From Corticium candelabrum (lineage: Eukaryota; Porifera; Homoscleromorpha; Homosclerophorida; Plakinidae): a stretch of 64,000 bases of DNA. Shown here piece by piece: positions 25,622-41,269 of this stretch. The notes under the pieces are model-generated. The model saw nothing but the letters and a program-made list of their open reading frames with translations. It searched no databases and was not told where the DNA came from. The position numbers were made by a program, and so were the translations under genes. Numbering within the stretch: position 1 is the stretch's first letter; each line of letters starts with the position of its first letter. The stretch spans positions 3,550,590 to 3,614,589 of the forward strand of contig NC_085101.1 in assembly GCF_963422355.1 (NCBI RefSeq). Reading direction: 5' to 3'.

Positions 25622-28600
25622 CACACACACACTTAGACGTTGCTGGGCATGCGACCAAGGGCGTGGTTTACAACTAAATATGGTACCAAGGTACCTGGAC
25701 TGTCAATTTAGATAATCTAGTTGTGGCTACAAAGAGTGTTGCCCGTATCATAAACGTAGAATAATCAATTAATTAATTAATGTGACCCAATTTTCACACA
25801 AATATTAAATAACTAATGTATTTAATTTTTAGTTGTGTCAAAATTGTAAATGTGTATGTAAATTTTGATTAATTAAATTAGAGTTGTCTTACTTGCTACA
25901 GCGTTTAAAGGATCATCTACGCTCCACTTCACAACCATCCTCTTTGTGATAACATACACTATACCGGCGACTACTCCAATCACGAAGGCTCCATACGGGT
26001 AGACTGAATTGGCACCGGCGCTTATAGCTACCTATTACACAACACCAAATTATAAGTAACAAGTTAAAATAGGGTGAAAATTGATAATTAATATATGCTT
26101 ACATTATAATATTAGAAATGATTTTAACAATTTACTATATATGTTAAAAATATTAAGATTAATTACATTATTAGCAAATATAAATTAAAATAAATAATAT
26201 ATATAAAATATTCATAAACACATAAACGTATACAATATCTTAACATACATAAAATTATTTGAGATAGCAGTAATAAGAGGGGCGTTTATTCAAAGGTGAC
26301 GTCTATTTTTAGCGGATTTTTGCAAGCGTGGCGTTTAAACAATCGGCATTTATACAAATAGTTGCGTTTATTTGAAGGCGACGTTTAATTAAAAGAATAC
26401 TTACTTTATATACACAAAAATATATACAACTATCACATATTTATATCAACTATGCGTAAAATTAAATAAATGAATGTTAATTTATTTAATGTGAAATACC
26501 AGTCCGACTAGACAGCCGTCTATTGCCGTGGTAAGACTCCATTGTCCCGACGCTTCCTTTTCTTTAAAGTGATTGAAGAACATCGCTGTGATGGAACCGC
26601 TCGATGCAGCCAACATACAGTTGACAGTAATGACACCATACACAGTACCATTGCCAAATCCAGTGATTGATTGGTAAGAAGCAAGATTGAATGCAAAGAG
26701 ACCAAAAATGATGATAAATCCGCCTAGAATCGACATCTAAGGCAACAGCAATAATAAGCGCACGCACAAATTGTAACCAGTGGGTGTACTCTTTTAAAAT
26801 TTAGATTAAATAAAAATTAAAAATTTGCATTTAGCCTTTATTGTATACTAGCTAATTGACCTGTTCTCCACACGGGTAGATCAGATTATTAGTTGTGAGT
26901 CAATTAATTTAACGTTGTATGCAAATTTATGTTGTTGCACGTTCTGAGAATTTATTATGAAGTATATCTCGCTTATCTTTATTTTACTCCGTTCTGAAAA
27001 ATTAGGAACAGGACAGAATTTGCATAAAGAGCGGCTTCAAGTGGCATAAAATCGTCGATCACTGAAAGCGTTGAGAAGGACGACGACGCATTACAGTCTA
27101 GACGGGACTGGTGCGGGCGTTTGTTTAGGGTAAAGTCACGTGCTGTTGCTTATTCACCCGGATATAGCTTTACATGTGTTCTTAATTTAATTAATATTAA
27201 TGAATTCAAATCTTGCTCATCTCGTGTTTTTTGGTAGAGAGATCGAGATCGACACACTCACCATGTAGCACTTGGCTCAGGAATCGCGTAGGTCGGATTC
27301 GGTGCAAATGCAATGAGAATTTGAAGAGAAACTCAAACGGTGAAGGAAAGGCTTGATCGGCAAGAAACTGTCGATCGCTAGAAGCGTTGCGAAGGACAAC
27401 GACGCGTACAGTCCACACGCAACTGGTGCGTGCGTGCGTACGTGCGTGCGTGCGTTTAAACAAACCGAAACGTGTAACGTTGGCAGCATCCAGAAATTTT
27501 ATTCAAGGGTCGACCCCTCGAGAGGGGCCCCATGCACTCGAGGCCACGTCACAGTCGGTCAGTACAGCTTCGGTGTGCGCGGGCCAACTTCAGCGGAGGT
27601 CGACCGTGAAGCGGCGGAGATACGCCTGGCCATGCATACACAAACAGCTCTCTTAATAATATTAATAAATAAAACGCACATAAGCGGACGTAGATGTCTA
27701 AAGGGGATTTGTCACCAAAATCAACCATATCTCAGATGAAAGCTGGCATTTCATGACAAAACCCTTTGCAACCGTTTACTGCAGACGTTTACCGTAACGA
27801 AAAAAAAGCATTAAAATTACCTGCGTGGGTCTGTCTAGACCTGTATGTGGCATGAGCGTAAATCTGGTGGTTGGTTAGCAAGGAAGACCGATACCTGTGC
27901 ACAGTTCATGGTAAGGATTGTGAGACATATGGTGTCAAGTTGTGATTTATTGACCTACTAAAGCAAACTGGAACACCAAAGCTTTCATGCAAGTATCAAC
28001 GTTGTCAACACAACCGTGGAGCATCAGAAGGACACCCTTCTTATTTTAGTTCATAGATCATGTCTCGCTGAATTTTGGGTGCGCTGGAGCACTAGCTATG
28101 GTTAAACCTAAAGTAGTTACTTCCAGAGGGTAACACTTTGTGTTACATACGACTAATCATCTGAACAACGCGTTGCCGATTCTCTGCTTCTGTGACTGTC
28201 TGGACCATCGGTTTCCTGCAGGAAGATACCAGGCCTTGTATCTTTCTTTCATCAAGTTTTAGTATTTGGGGAGAGTTCTCCTTTAATTAAGTGAATAACA
28301 AACAAGTACAATATTATTCTCGTGATCTAAACATATCATTAAATATATGACGTATTAGGGTGATGATACATATGATACCTATTTACTCACAGTTGTAGTT
28401 GGTTGTGATATTTGAACCAACTTCCCACTCTCGTCGAAGCGACCGCTGCGTTGTCCAACCAGAGACGCTCCCAACATGGCTGCTACTCCGCCTACCACGT
28501 GAATAACACTAGCCCCAGCAAAGTCCTGGCGGCAATAGAAATGTTAGAAAAATCATTGAGCTGAGATTTTTACGTGTTGCTACTTCGTAACGAACTGTTG

Positions 28601-28846
28601 TGTTGAAATGATCCATCCGAATTCCTGATCGTAGCCATCCTTCTTCTGACCAACTCCAATGGACAACTATCGGCTGTATAAATCCTGACATGAAGATACG
28701 CATAAAGACACTTGATTATAATGGGGAAGTAGTTATAATGTGTGCATTTCATTAATTCAGCTTAATTGTCATTCTCACCTATTTTCTAAATTAATGAAAA
28801 ATTCTTGTGCATGCGAGGAAGCGATTTTTTGTTAGATTACTTTGTC

Positions 28847-28921
<75 letters not shown>

Positions 28922-29378
28922 GTATTACCTGTGCAAACAAATGAAAATAGCAGATAGCTTTTCACATTCGTTCTCTCAGCCATTGCACCACTGACGATTG
29001 TCGTTGCTGTGATTGCGTAGACGTACTGCAAAAACCAGTGTACTAACTCTCTATCACGAATCCCAATATTTGATAGAAAAAAGTGCTCAAAGCCAAACAC
29101 TGCGTTTCCGTCACCAAACGCTAGAGCGTATCCAAACGCCCAATACGCAAAGCAGCCAACAATGGCATCCGTAAAATTCTTGTAAAGAGTGCTCGTGGTG
29201 TTTTTGGCGCGCACGGAACCGGATTCCAGAAATGCAAACCCAGCTTGCATAACTACAATATCAACACTCTTTAGATCAAAGTGAGTACAGATCACTGATG
29301 TAAAGTATACTTACAGAAGACCATGCTGGAGAGGATGACGAGATGGAAATCTTCCACATTATTCAACAAAGCAGTCAT
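24608..29378 (-). CDS. Amt-type ammonium transporter, gene 1
   Basis: Eight exons on the minus strand: 29315-29378, 28929-29252, 28584-28684, 28391-28525, 26500-26736, 25893-26031, 24994-25215 and 24608-24924 (1539 bp, 512 aa, open throughout). It should conduct ammonium across the plasma membrane for uptake or excretion. Family marks include MQAGFAFLESGSVRAKNTTS, SGAMAERTNVKSY and the signature DFAGASVIHVVGG. Both pore histidines are present, H172 in VIHVVGG and H335 in IHFGGGAWG. Lengths of exons 2, 3, 4, 6 and 7 equal those of gene 2, which confirms the splice map. The donor of exon 3 is weak (GTAGCA). In the C-terminal tail the usual GLD....HGExAY motif is altered to GLDVTNFEGAAY, which might affect gating between subunits. 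The fourth intron (about 1.65 kb) holds diverged repeats. The start codon gives a short N-terminus, as in gene 2. Confidence 0.93.
25551..25633. repeat. (AC)n with (GCAC)n core
   Basis: Microsatellite in the sixth intron of ammonium transporter gene 1. Confidence 0.95.
26280..26395. repeat. Degenerate GGCGTTTATT short repeats
   Basis: Several spaced copies of a motif like GGCGTTTATTYRAAGG lie in the fifth intron of ammonium transporter gene 1. Function unknown. Confidence 0.5.
27030..27470. repeat. Two diverged copies of an intronic repeat
   Basis: The stretch 27040-27130 (ATCGTCGATCACTGAAAGCG...ACTGGTGCGGGCGTTTG) recurs in diverged form at about 27355-27460 (CTGTCGATCGCTAGAAGCG...ACTGGTGCGTGCG). 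The second is followed by a GTGC-rich run. The parent element is not identified. Confidence 0.6.
28848..28920. repeat. (GT)n microsatellite
   Basis: Lies in the second intron of ammonium transporter gene 1, just past the exon 2 donor. Confidence 0.97.
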
Positions 29379-30480
29379 AATGGGCTGAGAACCTCTGAAA
29401 GCCAACAAATGTATACGTTTCCTCTCCCACACTCTGATTCCAACGACATGCATGTTTATGGAAAGCATGCACCATGCATAGATTGGAAGTAGCCTGAGGG
29501 TGTACGTCATGCACACGTGCGTTGGGCTAGCAGGAAGGATAACTCGGTTATTGGTTAGTTATTCCGCCTATAACCAATCCAGCCTGAAGCATTAGGCCCC
29601 TTTCTGTGGCTTATCTGCATGTTTCTCATCACCCAAAGTGACCCGGACGGGCGAGCCATTACCGTTATCCATTTATGCACTGGAAGTCAGAAGGCACAAC
29701 TGATACGCATTAGGCTATAGTGGTACCAGACTAAAGGTCTGATTTGAGGATCCATGCACACCAATTAGTAAACTATGTGGCTGAGCATAGAACTGTCAAC
29801 ATGTATGATCCACGTAGTTGTATGCACATGCACTCTGTATGAATAATGGCCTAATGGTGAAATCAGTTCGGCCTGTCGTTCGGATGCAGGCGGGTGACGA
29901 GAAACAGACATGTAACAAAGAAGTGCCTAATATATAATATAATATTAATATATAACCATGCATGCAAGCAGTTCGATCCACCCGCAAGCTAATTAGTTAA
30001 TAAGCCACAGCCCTAACACGCTCTCCAAGCTTACAGAAGCCACTATTGACAACCTTCCAAACAATTGCATGACTTCATTCGATGCCATACGCATGCCGAT
30101 TGTTTACATTTTCAAGCCAATAGACAGATCCAGACTACTAGCGCTTCTTCCTCCAAATGCCAAATGCTCCACGTCACTTCCAGAGTGGCTTCTTCAAAAC
30201 AACATAGCAGATTCAACCAATTCTGTTGTCTGTTGTAGTGACCTACATGTCAGACAAGCTGATTCCAGGTGTATACTTAAATTACCTCACAACTCTGGTC
30301 CCAAAGTTTCTAACAAGTCCGCATACTAGATACTACTCTGAAGGATAAATTAGAATCTATAGCATACCACGTTGTTGGCTCCAAACAAATGGTCAAGAAG
30401 TGCCTTCTCGTTAGATATCTAGACATGTCACGTTTCTGTAGAACACTGGTCCCTATAGTATCTACATACTAACATGCAGA
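29379..30480. other. Upstream flank of ammonium transporter gene 1
   Basis: No supported coding exon or transposon ends. The promoter of gene 1 should lie here, but no clear TATA box could be assigned. Confidence 0.4.
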
Positions 30481-30490
30481 CCTCACTTAC

Positions 30491-30773
30491 CAACTAGAGT
30501 AGTCCTTTCTTTCTCCAATTTTTTGTAAATCTCAGAAACAGCACGCTCACAACAATGACCTGTTTCACTGAAAGCGCATCCGCAAACTCAGTATACGGGA
30601 TGTTACGTACCACCTGTAGTAGCTGCCAAGCTGAAATCAAATTCAGAGTGCTCTAGTAAATGCATGGAATTAATACAGTGCTGATGTACGGCTGCGAATC
30701 TCTCGCGTCTGTACTGAACTGAAACGATCACCACAATAAAAAAGGCTCCCACAAGTGACTCGATCACATTGAC
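30491..30773 (-). CDS. Two exon-like segments of an unrecognised membrane protein
   Basis: The minus strand holds an exon-like segment 30614-30773 with acceptor TAG and donor GTGGTA. It encodes VNVIESLVGAFFIVVIVSVQ, a likely membrane helix, then a charged stretch. A second segment, 30491-30559, has acceptor CAG and a consensus donor GTAAGTG and encodes CCERAVSEIYKKLEKERTTL. The reading phases join (both phase 1), which is why I report them. The next segment to the left (near 30400) does not continue in frame. The pair lies between two ammonium transporter genes on the same strand but does not resemble them. It may be part of an unknown gene, a gene relic or chance. Confidence 0.3.
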
Positions 30774-31267
30774 CTACCAGACAAAGTAGATTAGCTAATT
30801 TGGGCATCTACACCTGCTGTCCTCATATAACAAAATTAATCTTGAATCAAAATTCAGGCATACACCTAAACCATCTTGGTGTTTAAAAGGAAGCTAGTGT
30901 TGGGAGGAAGGACGGGAAGATAAAACCCTAACAAAGGTATACACACTACCCATCATGTAACATCGAATACACGTAGTTCTTGTATCTGAAAAGTGAAAAT
31001 ATACTAAATATCATTGAAGAATAAGTTATGTAAGTAAAGCTGTTAAATATCACAACTATAACACATAATCTTGATTTTAATGTCACGTGCAGAAAAGCAG
31101 AAAAGCATAACAAGATCAGCGGTGGATCAATAAGTGTAGTGCATCAAACAATCAATGCAGAAGACAACTATACATTACTAATTATTTGTAAAAGCATTGT
31201 TTACTGCATAGAGTTCCAGAATTTGTATAATTGCATAAATTGGTTCATATAATTGGCAGCATATTTG

Positions 31268-35868
<4,601 letters not shown>

Positions 35869-37500
35869 CCTTGATAAACCAAATATGCAAGTTGAAATCT
35901 GTTCACACAAAGTTTGTAAACGAATTAGATATGGAAAGTCTAAAAAAGTTTTACTGTCAACAGAATACTTTGGCCATGTGACTAACATAAATCACGTGAC
36001 GCTTCTAGATCTATCTAGGCAATGTCTTTCATCTGCTCACTACAGCTTGAATCTTGACTTCTGCTTTTGTTTTCTATGACGCTGCCATCAGAACGCAAAT
36101 TTCTCTAACTTTCCTTGTCGCGGCTCCCACGTCGTCGCACCTAGAGCCCAACGTTTCCACTCTAGGCTCTCCCGCATTTGAAATAGACGGAGTACGCCAC
36201 AGCAACACTTGAAGTAATTAAAAATCGACGAATATCGATGCATGATGCAACGACTGACAAGAAGAAACTTCCCGGATGCGGCCTGCCACACCTCTAACTA
36301 GATCGTACTAAAATTTTAGTCCAGTACAGAGTAACAAAAAGATACATGTTTTGATATAAATAACTGCGTTTGTAAATTCAAACGTCACAAAACTGTTCTA
36401 GGCTAATTCCTTAGTTGTCTAAAAAATTTATTTTATTTTCAATTAATTAATTAAGTTCTTTTTATAGCTAGATTGATCTATTATTAGCTAAGACTAAAAC
36501 TTGCTTTACGCAAAATTAAAAAATCGCTAAAGTGCGCAAACAAAGTAGTAAATGAAACGTGCTGGTGACGTTAGAATGAGTTCCCTTTCGACTAAATTCC
36601 AAACTTGGGTCCGTGAAAATATAAATCAAAATGCCAAATTGGATTACCGCACAGAATACCTGCTGAATCTCTAGCAAGGGTTCAATGAGACACCAGTAAC
36701 AAGTATGTGCATTTGGTACTATAGAACTGCTGCAGCCATTGTTTGTCAGAGAGCAGCTTCCTGACGTTGCCCTAGACACCTTGTTAGATCCGTAGACACT
36801 CTATTTGCTGAGAGGATCACAAGCAATTTACGTGTTTTCCTATTTCGATCCATGTTAAACTTGGCTCTTACTGTATCTCTAGATTCAAAACATCGCATGG
36901 GCTAAACATTTAGATCTGTTTTTGCTGTACAGATTAGACTAGAGAGACGAAATCCTATAGTGACTGTCAGTCTAAGTATCACGTTCTCTCTAACGTGTTC
37001 ATCTGCAGCTGACCTCATGTAAAAATGATGAACGCTTAAAGAGATAGTATACATATGCATGAACGCAGAGCTGTCCGTTACTCTAGCAGATTTCTTTCTA
37101 GACCTACCTGACAGGCTGTCCTATTCTTCGATCAGTAGACGCACTTGAGTCTTGCAGAGTCTGGTCTTGTACGTCCGAGATTCCAAACTGGGACTGGCGG
37201 TTCGTTCCACCGAGTTTCTAGAAATGCAATCGGTATCGAGGAGAGCTCAGATATCCCTATCAACGCAGGACTCGCTGCATAGCAATAGGAATGTGGTCAC
37301 ATTAACTTAATTTATGATAGTTATTCACATACTGTACTACGTACTAGTATTACGGATGGATGCTTTACAATACCCAATCATGCTTAATAGTAAATCCAGA
37401 GTCTAACTGATGAAGAGGCCCGATCGACTACTAGTTAGTCGACGTCATATCCCACAAGATATCTATCTATAGACTATTGCGGGTGATGTTGGTCATAATT
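35869..37500. other. Upstream flank of ammonium transporter gene 2
   Basis: No supported exons or transposon ends. It should include the promoter of gene 2, but I could not assign elements. Confidence 0.4.
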
Positions 37501-37521
37501 CCGTCGTTTGGGCTGCACTAA

Positions 37522-37780
37522 CTCGTCGGCTGGGCTGAGATATCATGTTGCCACAACAAATTTGCATCTCAGCCACGACAGCACGTCAAATGTGTCATAA
37601 TTCCATCGATCGGGCTACGATATCATATTACATGCAACGTTCTCGTCCTAGCCCATGGACGTAGCACGCGTAAATTGTGTCAAATGTTTCTCGGCTGGGC
37701 TAGCCTGGTAGGTTCAATCGCCGGCTCGTCTATCCTAGCATGTTCCACTTGTCATTTGATATCTCAGCCCAGCTGACGAG
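37522..37780. repeat. Foldback element with 24-bp inverted repeats
   Basis: CTCGTCGGCTGGGCTGAGAT plus ATCA at 37522-37545 recurs inverted at 37757-37780 with one mismatch in 24. Partial internal copies of the same sequence occur near 37690, and GTCAAATGTGTCA-like motifs recur inside and outside. The 259-bp unit is non-coding. No target duplication was evident. Confidence 0.75.
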
Positions 37781-38019
37781 AAGCGCGTCAACTGTGTCAA
37801 TGAAGCACTAGAAGTGCAAACCCTCTACCTGTATGCACCTTGAAGGTAATTAGTTGCGCTATGACAGAATGGTTTAATTAAACAATACCAATTAACCGCC
37901 ACGCACAGCGAAAGTATAGAGTAAATACGAAAACCAGATTTCGGGTAGATAATTAGATAGGTACAAAAGAAGCAGCACTGATTTTTAGTGAACAAACCAC
38001 GATTTCATGCACCTACAAT

Positions 38020-38940
38020 GCTTTGAGCTTTCAGAAGATGACACTATTGATGGAACAAGCATAATGTTACAACCTTTGCTCACTAGACGTTTAGTTCTTT
38101 GTGCAACTTCTGTAGTCAGGCGTCTGATTGTTTGTACAGCTTTTGAAGTCGTGATGAGCCACTATGGGCAATTTTAGGCGTGGCATAGCTAACCCCAGAG
38201 CCAAAACTAAAACAGATGAGGGAAAACATGAACGTTAAAAATGTAGCTATATTAGGCGTTGTTTCTAAATGCTAAACTCTTACGTACAACAAAAGAAACA
38301 GCTCGCCATCGATTTTCCAGCTCACAACAATCTAGACGTCTGGTTGTTTGTGCAGCTTCTCTAGACATCTGGTTGTTGTCATAGTGGGGGGGAACATGCA
38401 CGTTTCAAATGTAGATGAGGTTGTTTCGAAGTGCTGGAACCAGCCAAATGTTACAAGTCGGGTAGCCTCGACGTGCCTTACGTAATGAGGTGACCCCAAA
38501 GCCAAAACAAAACATCAATGTGGGAAAACATGCACGTGCACATGTAGATTAATTAGGCGTCTCTTTGGCCTGACTTTGGATACCGTAACAAAATTGAATA
38601 GAGACGCACAAGCGTACTTACAGGTCAACCAAGCCGCTTCGTCCGACAAACAGACGCTGTCATGGACAATGCACGTTTCACTTCGCAAATTCCCGTCAAG
38701 CGCCAAATTTCTGTTAAAGACGACATTAGTGATCTTTGCAACAACACCACGGCCGCTCAGCAACGCACACCGAAAATTCAAGCTGGCAGACTGCAGAACC
38801 ACTATGCAGAAATACTGTGGAACAAGCACAATGTTACAAGTCAGAAACAGCTACACACCCTCGCTACTGGTTGTTGTTGGGGAAACATACACGTGCAAAT
38901 TTATACTAGAGGCGTTGCTTCTATGTGCTAAATCCTTAGA
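38020..38940. repeat. Cluster of diverged repeat units
   Basis: A motif GGGAAAACATGCACGT-AAATGTAG-TTAGGCGT occurs in four diverged forms near 38220, 38385, 38520 and 38880. A companion motif GGAACAAGCAYAATGTTACA occurs near 38052 and 38818. ORFs here are probably chance. The parent element is unknown. Confidence 0.6.
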
Positions 38941-39113
38941 GCAAAGGACTAAACACCATGTACAGGACGGACGCCCGATGGCCGAATTCTCATTAGCAGC
39001 TTCCAAAGAAAGAGAGATGGAGCCTCATGATGACATCACGTTCGTCTGTTGGTCGGTAATGACACCACTTCTCGTCTATCGGTCTGAATAGCTTATTTGC
39101 ATCTGTGCTAAAC

Positions 39114-39117
<4 letters not shown>

Positions 39118-39168
<51 letters not shown>
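39118..39168. repeat. (TA)n microsatellite
   Basis: Pure TA run of about 50 bp. Confidence 0.97.
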
Positions 39169-39169
<1 letters not shown>

Positions 39170-39563
39170 GGTCGGTCGCCGGGTCGTCCGGTCATCGAAC
39201 GACTACTGTACTCGAGCTCGAAAATCCCAACCTCAGGCAAATATGTAGTCAGAAAGTGAGATCGCCGTTGGCAATATGGTAACTGCCCTCAGAAACAGGG
39301 AATGGATTCCGATGACACGTCGGATCACGGCTTCGGGTCTTCTAACATGCCAAAATCCCTACAACCCATGTTGCAACTAGTAACTACGCTCGGCAATTAT
39401 TTCTAACACACAAAATCGGGCAATATAGGAAAATTTCACTAACATAAACCAGTCCTTTTACTATCATTTTCAGTAATAATTGACCATGTCTATACATATC
39501 ATCTGCATGCGTCAGGTAGCCGTATACACTAGCAATTGAATAAAGAATATTTCCTTTATATAT

Positions 39564-39795
39564 ACCATGAAATCCTTGCACAATCGTCTGATCAATTTGA
39601 CTACTTTATAACGCATTATATCGGGTGAGATATTTAACCTAGACCATGAAATCTTTGCCCAATCGTCTGATCAATTTGACTACTTTATAACGCATTATAT
39701 CGGGTGAGATATTTAACCTAGACCATGAAATCTTTGCCCAATCGTCTGATCAATTTGACTACTTTATAACTCACTATGTCGGGCGATAATGCGTG
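39564..39795. repeat. 79-bp tandem repeat, three copies
   Basis: Units beginning ACCATGAAATC start at 39564, 39643 and 39722. Each contains AATCGTCTGATCAATTTGAC and TATATCGGGTGAGATATT. The first two units differ at few positions and the third drifts at its end. Confidence 0.95.
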
Positions 39796-39799
39796 TCCG

Positions 39800-41250
39800 G
39801 ATGGAGCACCTATCTAGGTGCTGTAGAACAGTATTAACAATTTTTAGTTAATTGATATAATTAATAATGTAATTACAGTCTGCCTAGATTGCCAGAAATA
39901 TGTTGTGTCTAATAGTTGTTTTATAGGTCTAAGGTGTTTCCACAGTTTACAGCAGGAAATTGTATTATTCATGTTCAGATTTCATAATTAATTAATTAAT
40001 AGGCATATTTTTTAATCATCTGATCAATATGCATGTTTGGTAAAAATTATGAGCAGTCGAGAATTGAGTTTGGTCCTCACGTTTTTGTAAAAGAGGATGT
40101 TGCAGTTGTGACTGGCTGAATTAAAATCGTCTCGTTGGATCACATTATTTTTGGGTACAGATCTATGGCTCCATCCACGCACGGAAGCTGTTTCGCTGTC
40201 CGTTACGGTTGCGCGCGACATTATCGGCTCGAGATGCGTGCGGACATTACGCCGATTCGGGGTAATATAAGCGCGCATGAGAAAAGAAACCCTCTTCTAC
40301 GGGCGCGCAAGAGGGTCTGGGTACGAGGCTCAAATAACTAACAGACTGATGGCTCTAGAATTTTTACGCTCTTCTTTATTTTTTAATCCTCATTGCTGCA
40401 ATGTGTTCAGATTTTTGGTAAAAAACTAGAATACTCCAATGTAACCGTAGCTATCACGTGATTGTATCCCGTATAACATATCATCAGGCCACGTTTTGAG
40501 GTTCAACGCTTTGATTTTCACCAATCGAATCGAAATAGAAGGCGTACATGATTTCTTTCTAACAACGGACCGTTGAAATGTGCTCATCGATGAAAAGTAG
40601 GTCAACCTTTCCTACCTGCTCGATTACTTTTGTTCTACGTAGCTAATTCTACGACGTGTTTGCCTGTAGGTTATTTTATTTTGTTTTGTCCATTTCTTAC
40701 TGTGGAAATGCTCGGAACCCCAGTGCTTGACAACCGTTGCAGTTGTATGGGGACTCTGTTTTGGGCGCACGTGAAAAAACCGCCGAGAACGACACTTTGT
40801 GATATCTAATGTTATGAGTTCAGCTGAAACTTGCATCGTAACATATCTCAGGTATATATTGTGTGGCTTGTAGCTACCTAAAAGTTCTCTGAAAACAGTG
40901 GGGTCTCGCAAGAGGGTACGGAACCCCTCCCATGCTCTCATTGTTTTTCGTGCTGGCTCAAAATGTTTGATGAAACAAACAGAAGTTCACGTAGTACTGT
41001 TATATGTGGAAACGTAGCTGCTATAGGTAGTTCATTGATATTATAGTCATAGCTGAACAAGAGTGCTAGGTGTGAAGAGGCGTCCCATAACATAGTACAA
41101 TAGATTGTTATGACTGGTAGTTTGTCCATATTGATATGACAGCGCACTGCTATATACGGAAGCAGCAAACATCAGTTCTAATATACAATGTACTAAAGCA
41201 GCAAGTCTATTGTTACCACTAAATACTTCACATTCTTGTGCAACCAAGTT
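39800..41250. other. Intergenic stretch, no gene supported
   Basis: Short ORFs only. A hairpin with arms ACCCTCTT/AAGAGGGT lies near 40287-40314, and a similar GCAAGAGGGTA motif recurs at 40910. Both could be decayed transposon ends, but no element could be delimited. Confidence 0.35.
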
Positions 41251-41269
41251 ACACGTTTATACAAAAAAA

